Shown piece after piece: positions 53,283 through 61,998 of a stretch of 64,000 nt of DNA (position 1 is the first letter of the stretch; every line of letters starts with the position of its first letter). Under the pieces are notes generated by a model. That model worked only from the letters and a program-made list of their open reading frames with translations, was not told the origin of the DNA and did not search any database. The stretch is from CBFHSF01 sp965661055 (GTDB taxonomy: Bacteria > Bacteroidota > Bacteroidia > Flavobacteriales > Schleiferiaceae): NCBI GenBank assembly GCA_965661055.1, contig CBFICS010000001.1:268072-332071 (forward strand), written 5' to 3'. The translations under genes and the position numbers were made by a program.

Positions 53283-54160
53283 ACTTCTGCGCTAGCTACT
53301 TCTGCGTTACGGTCAATCTTTTTGACAAGTCCTTGTAAAACTTTACCAGGTCCTACTTCAACAAAATGAGTTGCGCCATCGGCTATCATGTTTTGAACAG
53401 ATTGTGTCCATCTAACAGCACCCGTAAGTTGAGAAATTAAATTCTCTTGAATATGCATAGGACTTCTTTCTGCTTTAGCATTTACGTTTTGGTAAATAGG
53501 GCAGATAGGAGTGTTGAAGTTGGTGTTTTTAATAGCAACGGCTAGCTCCTCTCTTGCCGATTCCATCATCGGAGAGTGGAAAGCACCTCCTACAGGAAGT
53601 AGTAAAGCGCGTTTAGCTCCTTTTTCTTTAGCTAGAGCACATGCTCGTTCAACGGCAGTCCACTCACCAGAAATTACCAGCTGGCCAGGGCTATTGTAGT
53701 TTGCAGGAACGACAATACCGTCAATATCTAAACAAACTTCTTCCACTACATGGTCTTCTAATCCTAAAATGGCAGCCATTGTTGAGGGTTTAGAGTCACA
53801 CGCTTTCTGCATAGCCTGAGCTCTTTTAGAAACCAGTTTTAATCCGTCTAGGTATGAAATAGATTCTGCCGCAACAAGTGCAGAGAATTCTCCAAGAGAA
53901 TGTCCAGCTACCATGTTTGGAATAAACTCACCACCCAGCATTCTAGCCATAATAACCGAATGAATAAAAATAGCAGGTTGCGTTACTTTGGTTTCCTTGA
54001 GTTGTTCAGGAGTTCCTTCAAACATGATTTTAGTAATGTCAAAGCCTAATACGTGGTTAGCTTCTTCAAACATTTCTCTGGCTAGACTTGATGAATCATA
54101 CAAGTCTTTTCCCATTCCTGTAAACTGAGCTCCTTGCCCAGGAAAAACATATGCTTTCAT
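53279..54160 (-). CDS. fabD: Malonyl-CoA:ACP transacylase
   Basis: 293 residues. GQGAQFTGMG at the start, nucleophile motif GHSLGE, and the Arg/His pair later (GAFHSPMM) are those of FabD. It loads malonate on ACP in fatty-acid synthesis. Other fab genes are not adjacent. It shares the transcript with queD upstream and the mevalonate genes downstream. Confidence 0.96.
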   Translation of the reverse strand: MKAYVFPGQGAQFTGMGKDLYDSSSLAREMFEEANHVLGFDITKIMFEGTPEQLKETKVTQPAIFIHSVIMARMLGGEFIPNMVAGHSLGEFSALVAAESISYLDGLKLVSKRAQAMQKACDSKPSTMAAILGLEDHVVEEVCLDIDGIVVPANYNSPGQLVISGEWTAVERACALAKEKGAKRALLLPVGGAFHSPMMESAREELAVAIKNTNFNTPICPIYQNVNAKAERSPMHIQENLISQLTGAVRWTQSVQNMIADGATHFVEVGPGKVLQGLVKKIDRNAEVASAEV

Positions 54161-54174
54161 GTGTTTTGTATCTT

Positions 54175-54585
54175 TTAACCGTAGTATTCTACTACGTTGT
54201 TTACGGTTTCTTCTAATTTAATACAATGCAGCGTAGCATTGTGCTCTTGCATTAAAGGGGCAAGAATATCCCAAAACGCTACGACTAGATTTTCTGCGGA
54301 AGTTATTTTACCAACCATAAAATCTACATCTGTATTGAGGTTTTTATGATCTACCAAATCTATTATTTCTGATCGAAGAATTCTTTTTAAATCGGTAAAG
54401 TTCATAACAAAACCTGTTTCCGGATCAATCTCTCCTTTAACAACAACGGTTAAGACGTAATTATGTCCGTGATAATTAGGACTTGCGCACTTACCAAAAA
54501 CGCGAAGGTTTTCAGCATCGTCCCATTTGTGGTTTTCTAACTTATGTGCTGAACAAAAATGTTCTGTTCTTTGAATATAGACCAT
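54175..54585 (-). CDS. queD: 6-carboxytetrahydropterin synthase-like protein (QueD/PTPS family)
   Basis: 136 residues from ATG 54585; the in-frame TTG at 54606 lies in the -7 promoter box. Zinc ligands His in FCSAHKL and in NYHGHNY, the catalytic Cys in GKCASPNYHGH, and the LDHKNLN-like VDHKNLNTD motif identify the PTPS/QueD family. It acts on dihydroneopterin triphosphate in queuosine or pterin synthesis. First gene of the operon to UbiA. Confidence 0.9.
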   Translation of the reverse strand: MVYIQRTEHFCSAHKLENHKWDDAENLRVFGKCASPNYHGHNYVLTVVVKGEIDPETGFVMNFTDLKRILRSEIIDLVDHKNLNTDVDFMVGKITSAENLVVAFWDILAPLMQEHNATLHCIKLEETVNNVVEYYG

Positions 54586-54603
54586 GGGTCTTAAAATTTG
54601 CCG

Positions 54604-54635
54604 CAAAATTAACCATTTATTGATTCTTGTACAAA
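54604..54635 (-). promoter_or_regulatory. Promoter of the queD-fabD-mvaD-mvk-ubiA operon
   Basis: On the minus strand TTTG (54632-54635), a 20-bp spacer and TAATTTTG (54604-54611) fit the flavobacterial consensus in both boxes. The leader to the queD ATG would be ~12 nt. Confidence 0.7.
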
Positions 54636-54678
54636 CGCTTTAAATTGATTTACCCTTTACCTGATATTGCCAAAAGGT

Positions 54679-54686
54679 TACCTTTG
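54679..54686 (+). promoter_or_regulatory. -7 promoter element of hldD
   Basis: TACCTTTG fits TAnnTTTG exactly, 14 bp before the ATG, so the leader would be only ~7 nt. No -33 TTG at the right distance. Confidence 0.4.
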
Positions 54687-54700
54687 TCAAAAAAACAAAT

Positions 54701-55666
54701 ATGATTGTTGTAACGGGCTCTGCAGGATTTATTGCTAGCTGTTTGGTAGCAAAACTAAACAGTGAAGGTCATCAAGATATTATTTTGGTCGATGATTTTA
54801 CTAAGGACCAAAAGACTCCAAACTATTCTGATAAAAAGTTCGCTGAAAAAATAGATAGAAATCAATTTTTAACGTGGTTTGACTTGCATGCAGACAAGGT
54901 AGATTTAGTTTACCACCTTGGTGCACGTACAGATACTACTGAATTTGACAGAGACTTACTCACTAAGCTCAATGTGACTTTTAGTCAAGGAGTTTTTAGG
55001 ATTTGCGCTGACAATAAAATCCCCCTTATATACGCTAGTTCTGCAGCAACCTATGGTTTAGGAGAGAATGGTTATGTTGACAGCAATGAATTGCCCACCA
55101 AGTTAAAGCCTCTAAACCCTTACGGGGATTCAAAGAATGAGTTCGATATCTGGGCGCTTTCTCAAGAAAACACTCCGCCTCACTTTAAAGGAGTGAAGTT
55201 TTTTAATGTGTACGGACCCAATGAGTATCACAAAGGAAGAATGGCAAGCGTCATTATGCACACGTTTAATCAAGTTGGAGCTACGGGTGCTATGAAACTT
55301 TTTAGGTCCCATAATCCGGATTATAAAGACGGTGAACAATTACGTGATTTTATTTATGTGAAGGATGTAGTATCCGTTTTGTACTTTCTAAAGGATGAAA
55401 CTAGTTACTCGGGCTTACTGAATTTAGGGACAGGTGTTGCTAGGTCGTTTTTAGATTTGGCCAAGGCTACCTTTAAATTTATGGATGTTGCTGAAAATAT
55501 TTCATTTATTGATACGCCTGCTGATATTAGAGATAAGTACCAATATTTTACGGAGGCTGATATGTCTAAGCTAAAAAGCCTAGGTTATCATAAACCTTTT
55601 CATACCCTAGAAGAAGGGGTAGAAGATTATGTAAAAAATTATTTATTACCTCATAAATACATGTAA
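54701..55666 (+). CDS. hldD: ADP-L-glycero-D-manno-heptose 6-epimerase
   Basis: 321 residues, short-chain dehydrogenase fold. NAD(P) motif VVTGSAGFIAS, active-site pair in YGDSK (Tyr and Lys, Y-x3-K) with a preceding Ser-Ser-Ala-Ala-Thr loop, and the substrate block FFNVYGPNEYHKGRMASV, which is specific for heptose epimerases (RfaD). It supplies heptose for the LPS core. The third Gly of the GxxGxxG motif is Ala here. Confidence 0.93.
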   Translation: MIVVTGSAGFIASCLVAKLNSEGHQDIILVDDFTKDQKTPNYSDKKFAEKIDRNQFLTWFDLHADKVDLVYHLGARTDTTEFDRDLLTKLNVTFSQGVFRICADNKIPLIYASSAATYGLGENGYVDSNELPTKLKPLNPYGDSKNEFDIWALSQENTPPHFKGVKFFNVYGPNEYHKGRMASVIMHTFNQVGATGAMKLFRSHNPDYKDGEQLRDFIYVKDVVSVLYFLKDETSYSGLLNLGTGVARSFLDLAKATFKFMDVAENISFIDTPADIRDKYQYFTEADMSKLKSLGYHKPFHTLEEGVEDYVKNYLLPHKYM

Positions 55667-55687
55667 CCCAATATTTACTCTCTACTC

Positions 55688-56079
55688 ATGTAAAAACAAA
55701 AAGAGGCTATTAAAAAATCAGAAACCCACGTGGTTAAGTGTGTGTTCCCGAATACCACAAATCATTACGATACTCTTTTCGGAGGAACTGCACTGCAGTG
55801 GATAGACGAAGTTGCCTTTATTATTGCGACTCGCTTTAGTCGTCAAAAGATGGTTACTGTTTCATCTGATAAAGTTGATTTTAAAAACCAATTCCTGCGG
55901 GCACCTTTGCTGAACTTTTAGGCAAAGTCACTAGGGTAGGAAATTCAAGTCTTAAGGTAAAAGTTCAAATTTTTATTGGACAAATGTACTAGGCACAGTG
56001 AGAGCTTGCCGTTCAAGGTGAGTTTGCGATGGTAGCCATAGATGAAAATAAAAAAGCGATTCCCATTTCGCTAGAATAA
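55688..56079 (+). pseudogene. Broken acyl-CoA thioesterase gene (hotdog fold)
   Basis: From ATG 55688 a reading frame resembling acyl-CoA thioesterases (TNHYDTLFGGTALQWIDEVA) is interrupted: TAA is codon 2 (55691-55693); near 55901 one base is missing, moving to the frame that continues FAELLGKVTRVG; in that frame a TAG and a TGA (near 55990-56001) precede ELAVQGEFAMVAIDENKK up to TAA 56077-56079. The lesions (stops plus frameshift) rule out simple error of one base. The intact ancestor would be a ~130-residue YciA-like enzyme. Confidence 0.85.
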
Positions 56080-56113
56080 AAAAAGCCTCCTGAATTTTAG
56101 GAGGCTTTTTTTG
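56080..56113. terminator. Bidirectional terminator
   Basis: AAGCCTCCT / AGGAGGCTT stem with a GAATTTT loop, A run on the left and T run on the right; between the thioesterase remnant and the convergent lipoprotein gene. Confidence 0.9.
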
Positions 56114-56124
56114 TTGCAGTGTTT

Positions 56125-56529
56125 CTACTGTATGTCAAAATCCATTGTTTTTTTGTCCTTTTCAGGATAGTGATAAGTTACAATGGCTTTGTTTGCTTGT
56201 ACAACGGTACCTTCTGTATTAGGGTTTTTACATTCAATGGTGAATTTAGTATATCCCTTAGTACTTAAAATAGCATCCTTTCCAGATTCATTTTTAATGG
56301 TAAATCCAACGGATTGTGACCAGCCAGTTTCTGTGTTAACCAATCTTACCTCGTCAATTTCAATTATTTTTTGAGCATCTTTTTCTACTTTAAAAGTATA
56401 CACTTCAATGGGCTTATTGCTACCCGCCGGTGTTACTACTTTACCTTCACTAGAGGCTAGTTTCATGCTAGAACAAGAAGTTAGGCCAATGATTACAGAT
56501 AGAATAAAAAGAAATTTTACGTTGCGCAT
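56125..56529 (-). CDS. Lipoprotein of unknown function
   Basis: 134 residues with lipobox GLTSCSS (Cys19). After the signal, a single beta-rich domain without recognisable motif; conserved-looking segment ETGWSQSVGFTIKNESGKDA. Lone gene with a bidirectional terminator downstream. Likely outer-membrane or periplasmic by its lipobox; no function proposed. Confidence 0.75.
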   Translation of the reverse strand: MRNVKFLFILSVIIGLTSCSSMKLASSEGKVVTPAGSNKPIEVYTFKVEKDAQKIIEIDEVRLVNTETGWSQSVGFTIKNESGKDAILSTKGYTKFTIECKNPNTEGTVVQANKAIVTYHYPEKDKKTMDFDIQ

Positions 56530-56586
56530 ACTTTTGAATATTATAGGTTTGTGCGTTAAATATATATAAAAAACTAGAGCAGAATT

Positions 56587-57342
56587 CTACCAACCTCCGG
56601 ATGCGCCACCGCCGCCAAATCCGCCGCCGCCAAATCCTCCAAATCCGCCCCCTCCAAATCCACCGCCGCCGAAGCCGCCACCACCGTAGGTGCGGCCACT
56701 GCCCATGGGGAAGAAGAAAATTGAGCTACTGCCTCTGCCACCATTACCGCCACCCCCTTTGTTTTTTGAAAACATAAGAATGATGACAATAATTGCGATG
56801 ACAATTAAGGGAATAAAGTTCGGTTTATCTGGTCTTTTTGTTCCAGATCCTTGATATGTTCCGGCTAAGGTTTTAAAAATAGCATCTGTGCCATGGTCTA
56901 GACCTTCATAATAGTTGCTGTTTTTAAAATAAGGGGTAATGTCATTTTCAATAATGAGTTTGGTTTGATAGTCCGTTAGGTATTCTTCCAGACCATAACC
57001 GTTTTGAATACTCAATTTTCTATCATCAACAGCAACCAGAACCAAGCATCCATTGTCTTTACCCCCTCTTCCGACTCCCCATTTATGGGCTAATTCTACC
57101 GTATATTGATTTATCTCTTGGCCATCGGTAGAGTTTATTATTACAATAGCAATTTGAGTAGAGGTAGTGTCTTCGTAAGCGAGCAACTTCCTCTCTAAAG
57201 TAGATTTCTCGCCTGGAGACAAAAGGTTTGCGTAATCACTTACTAGAACTGGTGGAATTATCTTTTCAGGAAATTCTTGTGCCAAAAGGGTTCCGCCAAT
57301 AAATAACCAAAGGAGTAGTATGCCTTTATTTAATTTAATCAT
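56587..57342 (-). CDS. TPM-domain membrane protein with Gly-rich tail (YgcG-like)
   Basis: 251 residues. Signal peptide, then a TPM domain (~25-165: DYANLLSPGEKSTLERKLLAYE, STQIAIVII, GCLVLVAVDDRKLSIQNGYGLE), one membrane helix (~173-193), and a Gly/Phe-rich tail with GGGGFGG repeats ending in SGGW. This is the common YgcG form; its role is linked to membrane or photosystem repair in other groups. It overlaps the upstream TPM gene by 4 bp. The GC-rich repeated tail is prone to length change. Confidence 0.9.
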   Translation of the reverse strand: MIKLNKGILLLWLFIGGTLLAQEFPEKIIPPVLVSDYANLLSPGEKSTLERKLLAYEDTTSTQIAIVIINSTDGQEINQYTVELAHKWGVGRGGKDNGCLVLVAVDDRKLSIQNGYGLEEYLTDYQTKLIIENDITPYFKNSNYYEGLDHGTDAIFKTLAGTYQGSGTKRPDKPNFIPLIVIAIIVIILMFSKNKGGGGNGGRGSSSIFFFPMGSGRTYGGGGFGGGGFGGGGFGGFGGGGFGGGGASGGW

Positions 57343-57785
57343 ATTTCTCCAGTTGAAATGTCGTCAGACAATTCGTTAATATCGTCTTTTTGGTATGGGA
57401 AGTGCTTTTTTAATTGTTCCCCAGCTTCTAAAATACCTTGAGCCAATCCTTTTGCAAATTGTCCTTTAGAAAAGTCTTCAATAACGTGGTCTCTTACAGA
57501 GTTCCAAAATTCATTGCCCACCTTTTCGTGGATTCCTAAATCTCCAATCAGAGAAAACTTGTGATCTTCGGTAGCTATGTAAAACAGAATGCCATTGCGG
57601 GCTTCTGTTTCATACATTTTAAGTTTCTCAAATACTTCTACAGCTCTCTGATAGGGATCCTTGTTTTTGGCAGATTTTTCAATATGCACTCTAATTTCCC
57701 CAGAAGTAGCTTTCTCTGCTTTTGAGATGGCTTCAAGAATTAACTTTTCATCACTTTCCGTAAAGAAGGTTCTTACTTTACTCAT
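57339..57785 (-). CDS. TPM-domain protein, soluble
   Basis: 148 residues, no signal peptide or membrane segment. A single TPM domain (GEIRVHIEKSAKNKDPYQRAVEVFEKLKM, NGILFYIATEDHKFSLIGD, EKVGNEFWNSV). The paralogue next door is the membrane form, and LemA lies 2 bp upstream, so the three probably act together at the membrane. Confidence 0.88.
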   Translation of the reverse strand: MSKVRTFFTESDEKLILEAISKAEKATSGEIRVHIEKSAKNKDPYQRAVEVFEKLKMYETEARNGILFYIATEDHKFSLIGDLGIHEKVGNEFWNSVRDHVIEDFSKGQFAKGLAQGILEAGEQLKKHFPYQKDDINELSDDISTGEI

Positions 57786-57787
57786 AA

Positions 57788-58378
57788 TTAAAATTTAACC
57801 TCAGGGGCTTTGTCACTCCCTTCGGCAGCTTTAAAACCAGTTTTAGGTGTCATTCCTAAAAAGCCTGCAAATATTGAATTAGGAAACGTTCTTATGCTAG
57901 TATTGAAGTTTTTTACGGCCGTATTGTATCGGTTTCTCTCAACATTTATTCTGTTTTCAGTTCCTTCTAGTTGAGATTGAAGGGCTAAAAAGTTTTGGTT
58001 GGCTTTTAGGTCAGGGTATCTCTCAACAGAAACTAAAAGTCTTCCCAAAGATTGAGAAAGACCATCTTGCGCTTGTTGAAATTGATTAATGCTTTCATTG
58101 CTCAGATTACTTGGGTCAACGGTAATTGAAGTGGCCTTTGCTCTCGCTTCAATCACGTCGGTTAGGGTCTTTTGTTCAAAATCGGCATACCCTTTTACTG
58201 TACTAACTAAGTTTGGAATAAGGTCAGCCCTTCTTTGATAAGAAGATTCCACATTACTCCATTGAGCAGATAGTGATTCTTCTTGAGCAATTAAGCCATT
58301 GTATTTACTAATACTGCAACCTCCCATTAAAAGCAATAATCCTCCAACGATTATCCAAATGATTGACGACTTACTCAT
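57788..58378 (-). CDS. lemA: LemA family protein
   Basis: 196 residues. Short N-terminal anchor with a lipobox-like LMGGCS, then the LemA helical bundle (YNGLIAQEESLSAQWSNVESSYQRRADLIPNL, ...RNRYNTAVKNFNTSIRTFPNSIFA). The protein family is widespread next to TPM genes, but its function is unclear. It overlaps the merR stop by 4 bp. Confidence 0.93.
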   Translation of the reverse strand: MSKSSIIWIIVGGLLLLMGGCSISKYNGLIAQEESLSAQWSNVESSYQRRADLIPNLVSTVKGYADFEQKTLTDVIEARAKATSITVDPSNLSNESINQFQQAQDGLSQSLGRLLVSVERYPDLKANQNFLALQSQLEGTENRINVERNRYNTAVKNFNTSIRTFPNSIFAGFLGMTPKTGFKAAEGSDKAPEVKF

Positions 58379-58716
58379 GATAAATGTTTTTTTATGTTAA
58401 TCAGTTCAGCCTTTATGGCTTCAAGTTTGTTTATGATTTCAACATTTCCAACGGTTTGTTGGTTGTTGGTTTTTAATTTCTTTTTCGCACCTTCAATGGT
58501 AAAACCACGTTCTTTTACAAGGTTGTAAATGATTCCAATGTTTTTGACATCTTCTCGGGTAAACAAACGATTTCCCTTTGCATTCTTCTTGGGTTGAATG
58601 ATGTCAAATTCTTTGTCCCAGTACCTAAGCAGAGACGAGTTTACCTTGAGGTATTTAGCCACTTCCCCAATAGAAAAGTAAAGCTTATCGGGTTTTTCGT
58701 TAAGAAGTCCTGTCAT
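58375..58716 (-). CDS. MerR family transcriptional regulator
   Basis: 113 residues. The winged helix-turn-helix (FSIGEVAKYLKVNSSLLRYWDKEFDIIQP) is at ~residues 14-45; the C-terminus is a short helix without cysteines, so it is not a metal sensor. It lies in one operon with the M23 peptidase (overlap 1 bp) and lemA (overlap 4 bp), which it may control. Confidence 0.9.
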   Translation of the reverse strand: MTGLLNEKPDKLYFSIGEVAKYLKVNSSLLRYWDKEFDIIQPKKNAKGNRLFTREDVKNIGIIYNLVKERGFTIEGAKKKLKTNNQQTVGNVEIINKLEAIKAELINIKKHLS

Positions 58717-59690
58717 TAATCGAAAGATTGATTTTCTTGTGATGCTAAGTTAATCATCTCTTCGTATTCTTCAGGGGTTAGGTCGTTATAAAAGAAGTTA
58801 ATCGGATTTATTTTTCTACCGTTCTTGATCACCTCGTAGTGAAGGTGAGGGGCGGTACTACTACCGGTATTACCAACATATCCAATTATGTCTCCTCTTT
58901 TAACCTTTTGCCCAAGTCTTACATTGACCTTACTCATGTGTCCGTAAAGGGTTTCATAACCATAACCATGTTCAATAACAACGTACTTACCATATCCTCT
59001 GCCTCCAACCTTCTTGCTGTTGGTTACTACCCCGTCGCCGGTTGAAAAAATGGGAGTTCCCTTAGGTGCAGAAAAATCTAATCCCTTATGCATTTTTCTG
59101 GTTTTGTAAATGGGGTGGATTCTATACCCAAATCCAGAAGCTATCCTTTTTAAATCTTTATTGCTGACAGGTTGAATGGCAGGAATACTAGCTAACATCT
59201 GCTCTTTTTTCTTTGCCAATTCAATCACCTCGTCGTAAGACTTACTTTGCACATAAAGCTTTTTGGTAAGCACATCTAGCTTCTTTTTGGTTTCAATGAG
59301 CAAGTCAGAGTTCTTAAAACCTTCCAGGTTTTTATACCTATTTACTCCACCAAAACCTGCGTTTCTAACATCTTCAGGTATAGGATCGGCTTCAAAAATA
59401 ACGCGGTAAATGTCGTCATCTCTGGTTTCTAATTGAGCGACTACTTCGTCCAGTTGTTCAATTCTATTGTTAACCAACTCATACTGTAGTTTCATGTTTT
59501 CTAGCTCGCGCTTCATCCTTTTCTCTTTCGGACTATCAACGATGAAATCAATGGCTAGGAAAAGCAAGATGGCAAGTAGGGCAGAGGAGGTAAAAAAGAT
59601 TCCCGCTTCACGCAATCTATTCTTCCAGCTACGCTCAATTTTGCGATAACTTAAAGTTCTTGGATCATAATAGTATTTCACCTTAGCCAT
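58716..59690 (-). CDS. M23 family (LytM-like) peptidoglycan endopeptidase, membrane anchored
   Basis: 324 residues. One membrane helix (~30-52), a coiled-coil stretch (~58-90), then the LytM domain: zinc ligands His and Asp in KMHKGLDFSAPKG and the HLHYEV motif near the end, with YGHMS between them. All catalytic residues appear present, so it should be active on peptide cross-links of peptidoglycan. It leads the operon with merR, lemA and two TPM genes. Confidence 0.92.
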   Translation of the reverse strand: MAKVKYYYDPRTLSYRKIERSWKNRLREAGIFFTSSALLAILLFLAIDFIVDSPKEKRMKRELENMKLQYELVNNRIEQLDEVVAQLETRDDDIYRVIFEADPIPEDVRNAGFGGVNRYKNLEGFKNSDLLIETKKKLDVLTKKLYVQSKSYDEVIELAKKKEQMLASIPAIQPVSNKDLKRIASGFGYRIHPIYKTRKMHKGLDFSAPKGTPIFSTGDGVVTNSKKVGGRGYGKYVVIEHGYGYETLYGHMSKVNVRLGQKVKRGDIIGYVGNTGSSTAPHLHYEVIKNGRKINPINFFYNDLTPEEYEEMINLASQENQSFD

Positions 59691-59728
59691 TGGCGTGTAA
59701 TTTGTTATTTTTGCCCTGTTTTAAAACT

Positions 59729-59783
59729 AAATATTGGACTGCTTTAAAAACAAAAGTAATAACTTTTTATCAGTCCAAATATT
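59729..59783. repeat. Long inverted repeat in the divergent alaS/M23 promoter region
   Basis: AAATATTGGACTG at 59729-59741 and CAGTCCAAATATT at 59771-59783 are inverted copies apart from one T, separated by 29 bp. The right arm includes the -33 element of the M23 promoter and the left arm lies just past its likely start point, so a bound protein could block it. Confidence 0.65.
59751..59778 (-). promoter_or_regulatory. Promoter of the M23-merR-lemA-TPM operon
   Basis: On the minus strand TTG (59776-59778), a 17-bp spacer and TACTTTTG (59751-59758) match the flavobacterial consensus. Start of transcription near 59744, leader ~54 nt. Confidence 0.65.
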
Positions 59784-59811
59784 GTTATTTATCAAGTAAT
59801 TCAATATCAGT

Positions 59812-61998
59812 ATGTTGACATCTGTAGAGATTCGTAAGCGCTTTTTAGACTTCTTTGAAAAGAAAGGACATGAAATTGTTGCATCTGCGCCCATTGTAAT
59901 AAAAGACGATCCTACGCTTATGTTTACCAATGCGGGTATGAATCAATTTAAAGATTTATTCCTAGGCAATGCTCCTATAGTTAATGCAAGAATTGCTGAT
60001 ACTCAAAAATGTTTACGCGTTAGCGGAAAGCACAATGATCTTGATGAGGTAGGTCACGATACTTATCATCACACCATGTTTGAAATGTTGGGGAATTGGA
60101 GTTTTGGTGATTACTTTAAAAAGGAGGCCATTGAATGGGCATGGGAACTTTTGACTGTTGAGTACAAACTTAACCCTGAAGATCTTTATGTAACGGTATT
60201 TGAAGGCGACGAGAAGGATGGACTTTCTAGAGATGAAGAAGCCGCTGGATATTGGTCAAAGTTAGTTCCTGCTGAAAGAATTATTGATGGTAATAAGAAA
60301 GACAACTTTTGGGAAATGGGCGAGTCAGGTCCGTGTGGTCCGGCTTCAGAAATCCACATTGACCTAAGGTCTGAAGAGGAAAAGAAAAAGGTAAGCGGAA
60401 GATCATTGGTCAACGAAGATCACCCTCAGGTAGTTGAAATATGGAACCTGGTTTTTATGCAATTCAACAGAAAAGCCAATGGTGATTTAGAAAACCTTCC
60501 TGCTCAACACGTAGATACAGGAATGGGCTTTGAAAGGTTGTGCATGGCATTGCAGAAGAAAACCTCAAACTATGACACTGATGTCTTTCAGCCGATTATT
60601 GAAAAAATAAGCTTTATTTCTGGAAAGAAATACGGCGCAGAAGAAAAGACTGATATCGCCTTGAGAGTAATTGCGGATCACGTAAGAGCTGTGGCGTTTT
60701 CTATTGCTGACGGACAACTGCCCTCTAATACAGGAGCTGGCTATGTGATTAGAAGAATTCTAAGAAGAGCTATTAGATACGGATACAATTACCTAGAGCT
60801 AAACCAACCCTTTATGCATCAATTGGTTGAAGGTTTGGCAGAGCAAATGGGGCCATTCTTCCCAGAGATTGTTTCACAAAAATCTCTAATTGAAAAAGTA
60901 ATTCACGAAGAAGAAACAGGTTTTTTAAGAACCATTACTCAAGGGTTAGTAAGACTTGATCAAATTATTTCTGAATCAAAATCTTCGACCATTGATGGGG
61001 CTCTCGCTTTTGAACTTTACGATACGTTTGGCTTCCCAGTAGATTTAACCTCGTTAATTCTCAGAGAAAAAGGCCTCTCTCTTGACGAGGAAGGGTTTAC
61101 TGCTGAAATGGAGAAGCAAAAAAGTAGATCAAGAGCTGCAACATCTCTTACTACCGATGATTGGGTAGAATTGATGGAAGATGAGCATGAAGAGTTTGTG
61201 GGTTATGATGAATTGTCAACCAAAATTAAGGTTGTTAAGTATAGAAAGGTTGTTGCCAAAAAGAAAGAGTTCTATCAATTAATTTTTAACCTAACTCCTT
61301 TTTATCCTGAAGGAGGAGGTCAAGTAGGTGACACCGGAACGATTTCAAATGGCGAAGAAACCGTTGAGGTCTTTAATACCAAAAAAGAAAACGGTAAGAT
61401 CGTTCACTTCGTCAATGAATTACCAAAGGAAATTAAGTTCACCTTTACGGCTGCGGTCAATTCAATAAATAGAAATAAGTCCGCAAGAAACCATTCGGCA
61501 ACTCACTTACTGCATCAAATATTAAGAGAGGAACTAGGTGATCATGTAGAACAAAAGGGATCATTGGTTTCTCCAGATCATTTACGATTTGACTTTTCGC
61601 ATTTCCAAAAAGTTACGGATGACCAACTTAATGTCATTGAAAGAAAAATTAATAGGCTGATTAGAGAAAACATCTCTCTTGAGGAGTTTAGGCACCTTCC
61701 TATTGAAGAAGCAAAAGAAATGGGAGCTATGGCTCTTTTCGGGGAAAAATATGGTGATACGGTTAGAGCTATAAAGTTTGGTGACAGTATCGAATTATGC
61801 GGAGGTACCCATGTATCGGCGACAGGCCAAATTGGGGTTTTTAAATTTATTCATGAATCTGCAGTAGCTGCCGGCATCAGAAGGGTTGAAGCCATTACAG
61901 GAGACGCCGCCATGAATTACATTGAAGATAAGTTAGCTCAATTAGATGAGATAGGTGCTCTGTTAAAAAGTCCGAAAAAACCTTTACAAGCAGTATAA
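59812..61998 (+). CDS. alaS: Alanine--tRNA ligase, cut short by a premature TAA
   Basis: 728 residues. The class II catalytic domain (NAGMNQFKDLFLG, FEMLGNWSFGDYFK, GPASEIHIDL) and the editing domain (HSATHLLH and CGGTH) are intact. The frame ends at TAA 61996-61998, whereas family members run on into a coiled coil and the DHHA1 domain. That sequence continues in the same frame downstream after the stop and once more after a second TAA. E. coli AlaRS fragments lacking the C-terminus keep activity but lose oligomerisation and part of tRNA affinity, so a shortened enzyme could still be used. The upstream region has an inverted repeat shared with the divergent gene. Confidence 0.93.
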   Translation: MLTSVEIRKRFLDFFEKKGHEIVASAPIVIKDDPTLMFTNAGMNQFKDLFLGNAPIVNARIADTQKCLRVSGKHNDLDEVGHDTYHHTMFEMLGNWSFGDYFKKEAIEWAWELLTVEYKLNPEDLYVTVFEGDEKDGLSRDEEAAGYWSKLVPAERIIDGNKKDNFWEMGESGPCGPASEIHIDLRSEEEKKKVSGRSLVNEDHPQVVEIWNLVFMQFNRKANGDLENLPAQHVDTGMGFERLCMALQKKTSNYDTDVFQPIIEKISFISGKKYGAEEKTDIALRVIADHVRAVAFSIADGQLPSNTGAGYVIRRILRRAIRYGYNYLELNQPFMHQLVEGLAEQMGPFFPEIVSQKSLIEKVIHEEETGFLRTITQGLVRLDQIISESKSSTIDGALAFELYDTFGFPVDLTSLILREKGLSLDEEGFTAEMEKQKSRSRAATSLTTDDWVELMEDEHEEFVGYDELSTKIKVVKYRKVVAKKKEFYQLIFNLTPFYPEGGGQVGDTGTISNGEETVEVFNTKKENGKIVHFVNELPKEIKFTFTAAVNSINRNKSARNHSATHLLHQILREELGDHVEQKGSLVSPDHLRFDFSHFQKVTDDQLNVIERKINRLIRENISLEEFRHLPIEEAKEMGAMALFGEKYGDTVRAIKFGDSIELCGGTHVSATGQIGVFKFIHESAVAAGIRRVEAITGDAAMNYIEDKLAQLDEIGALLKSPKKPLQAV

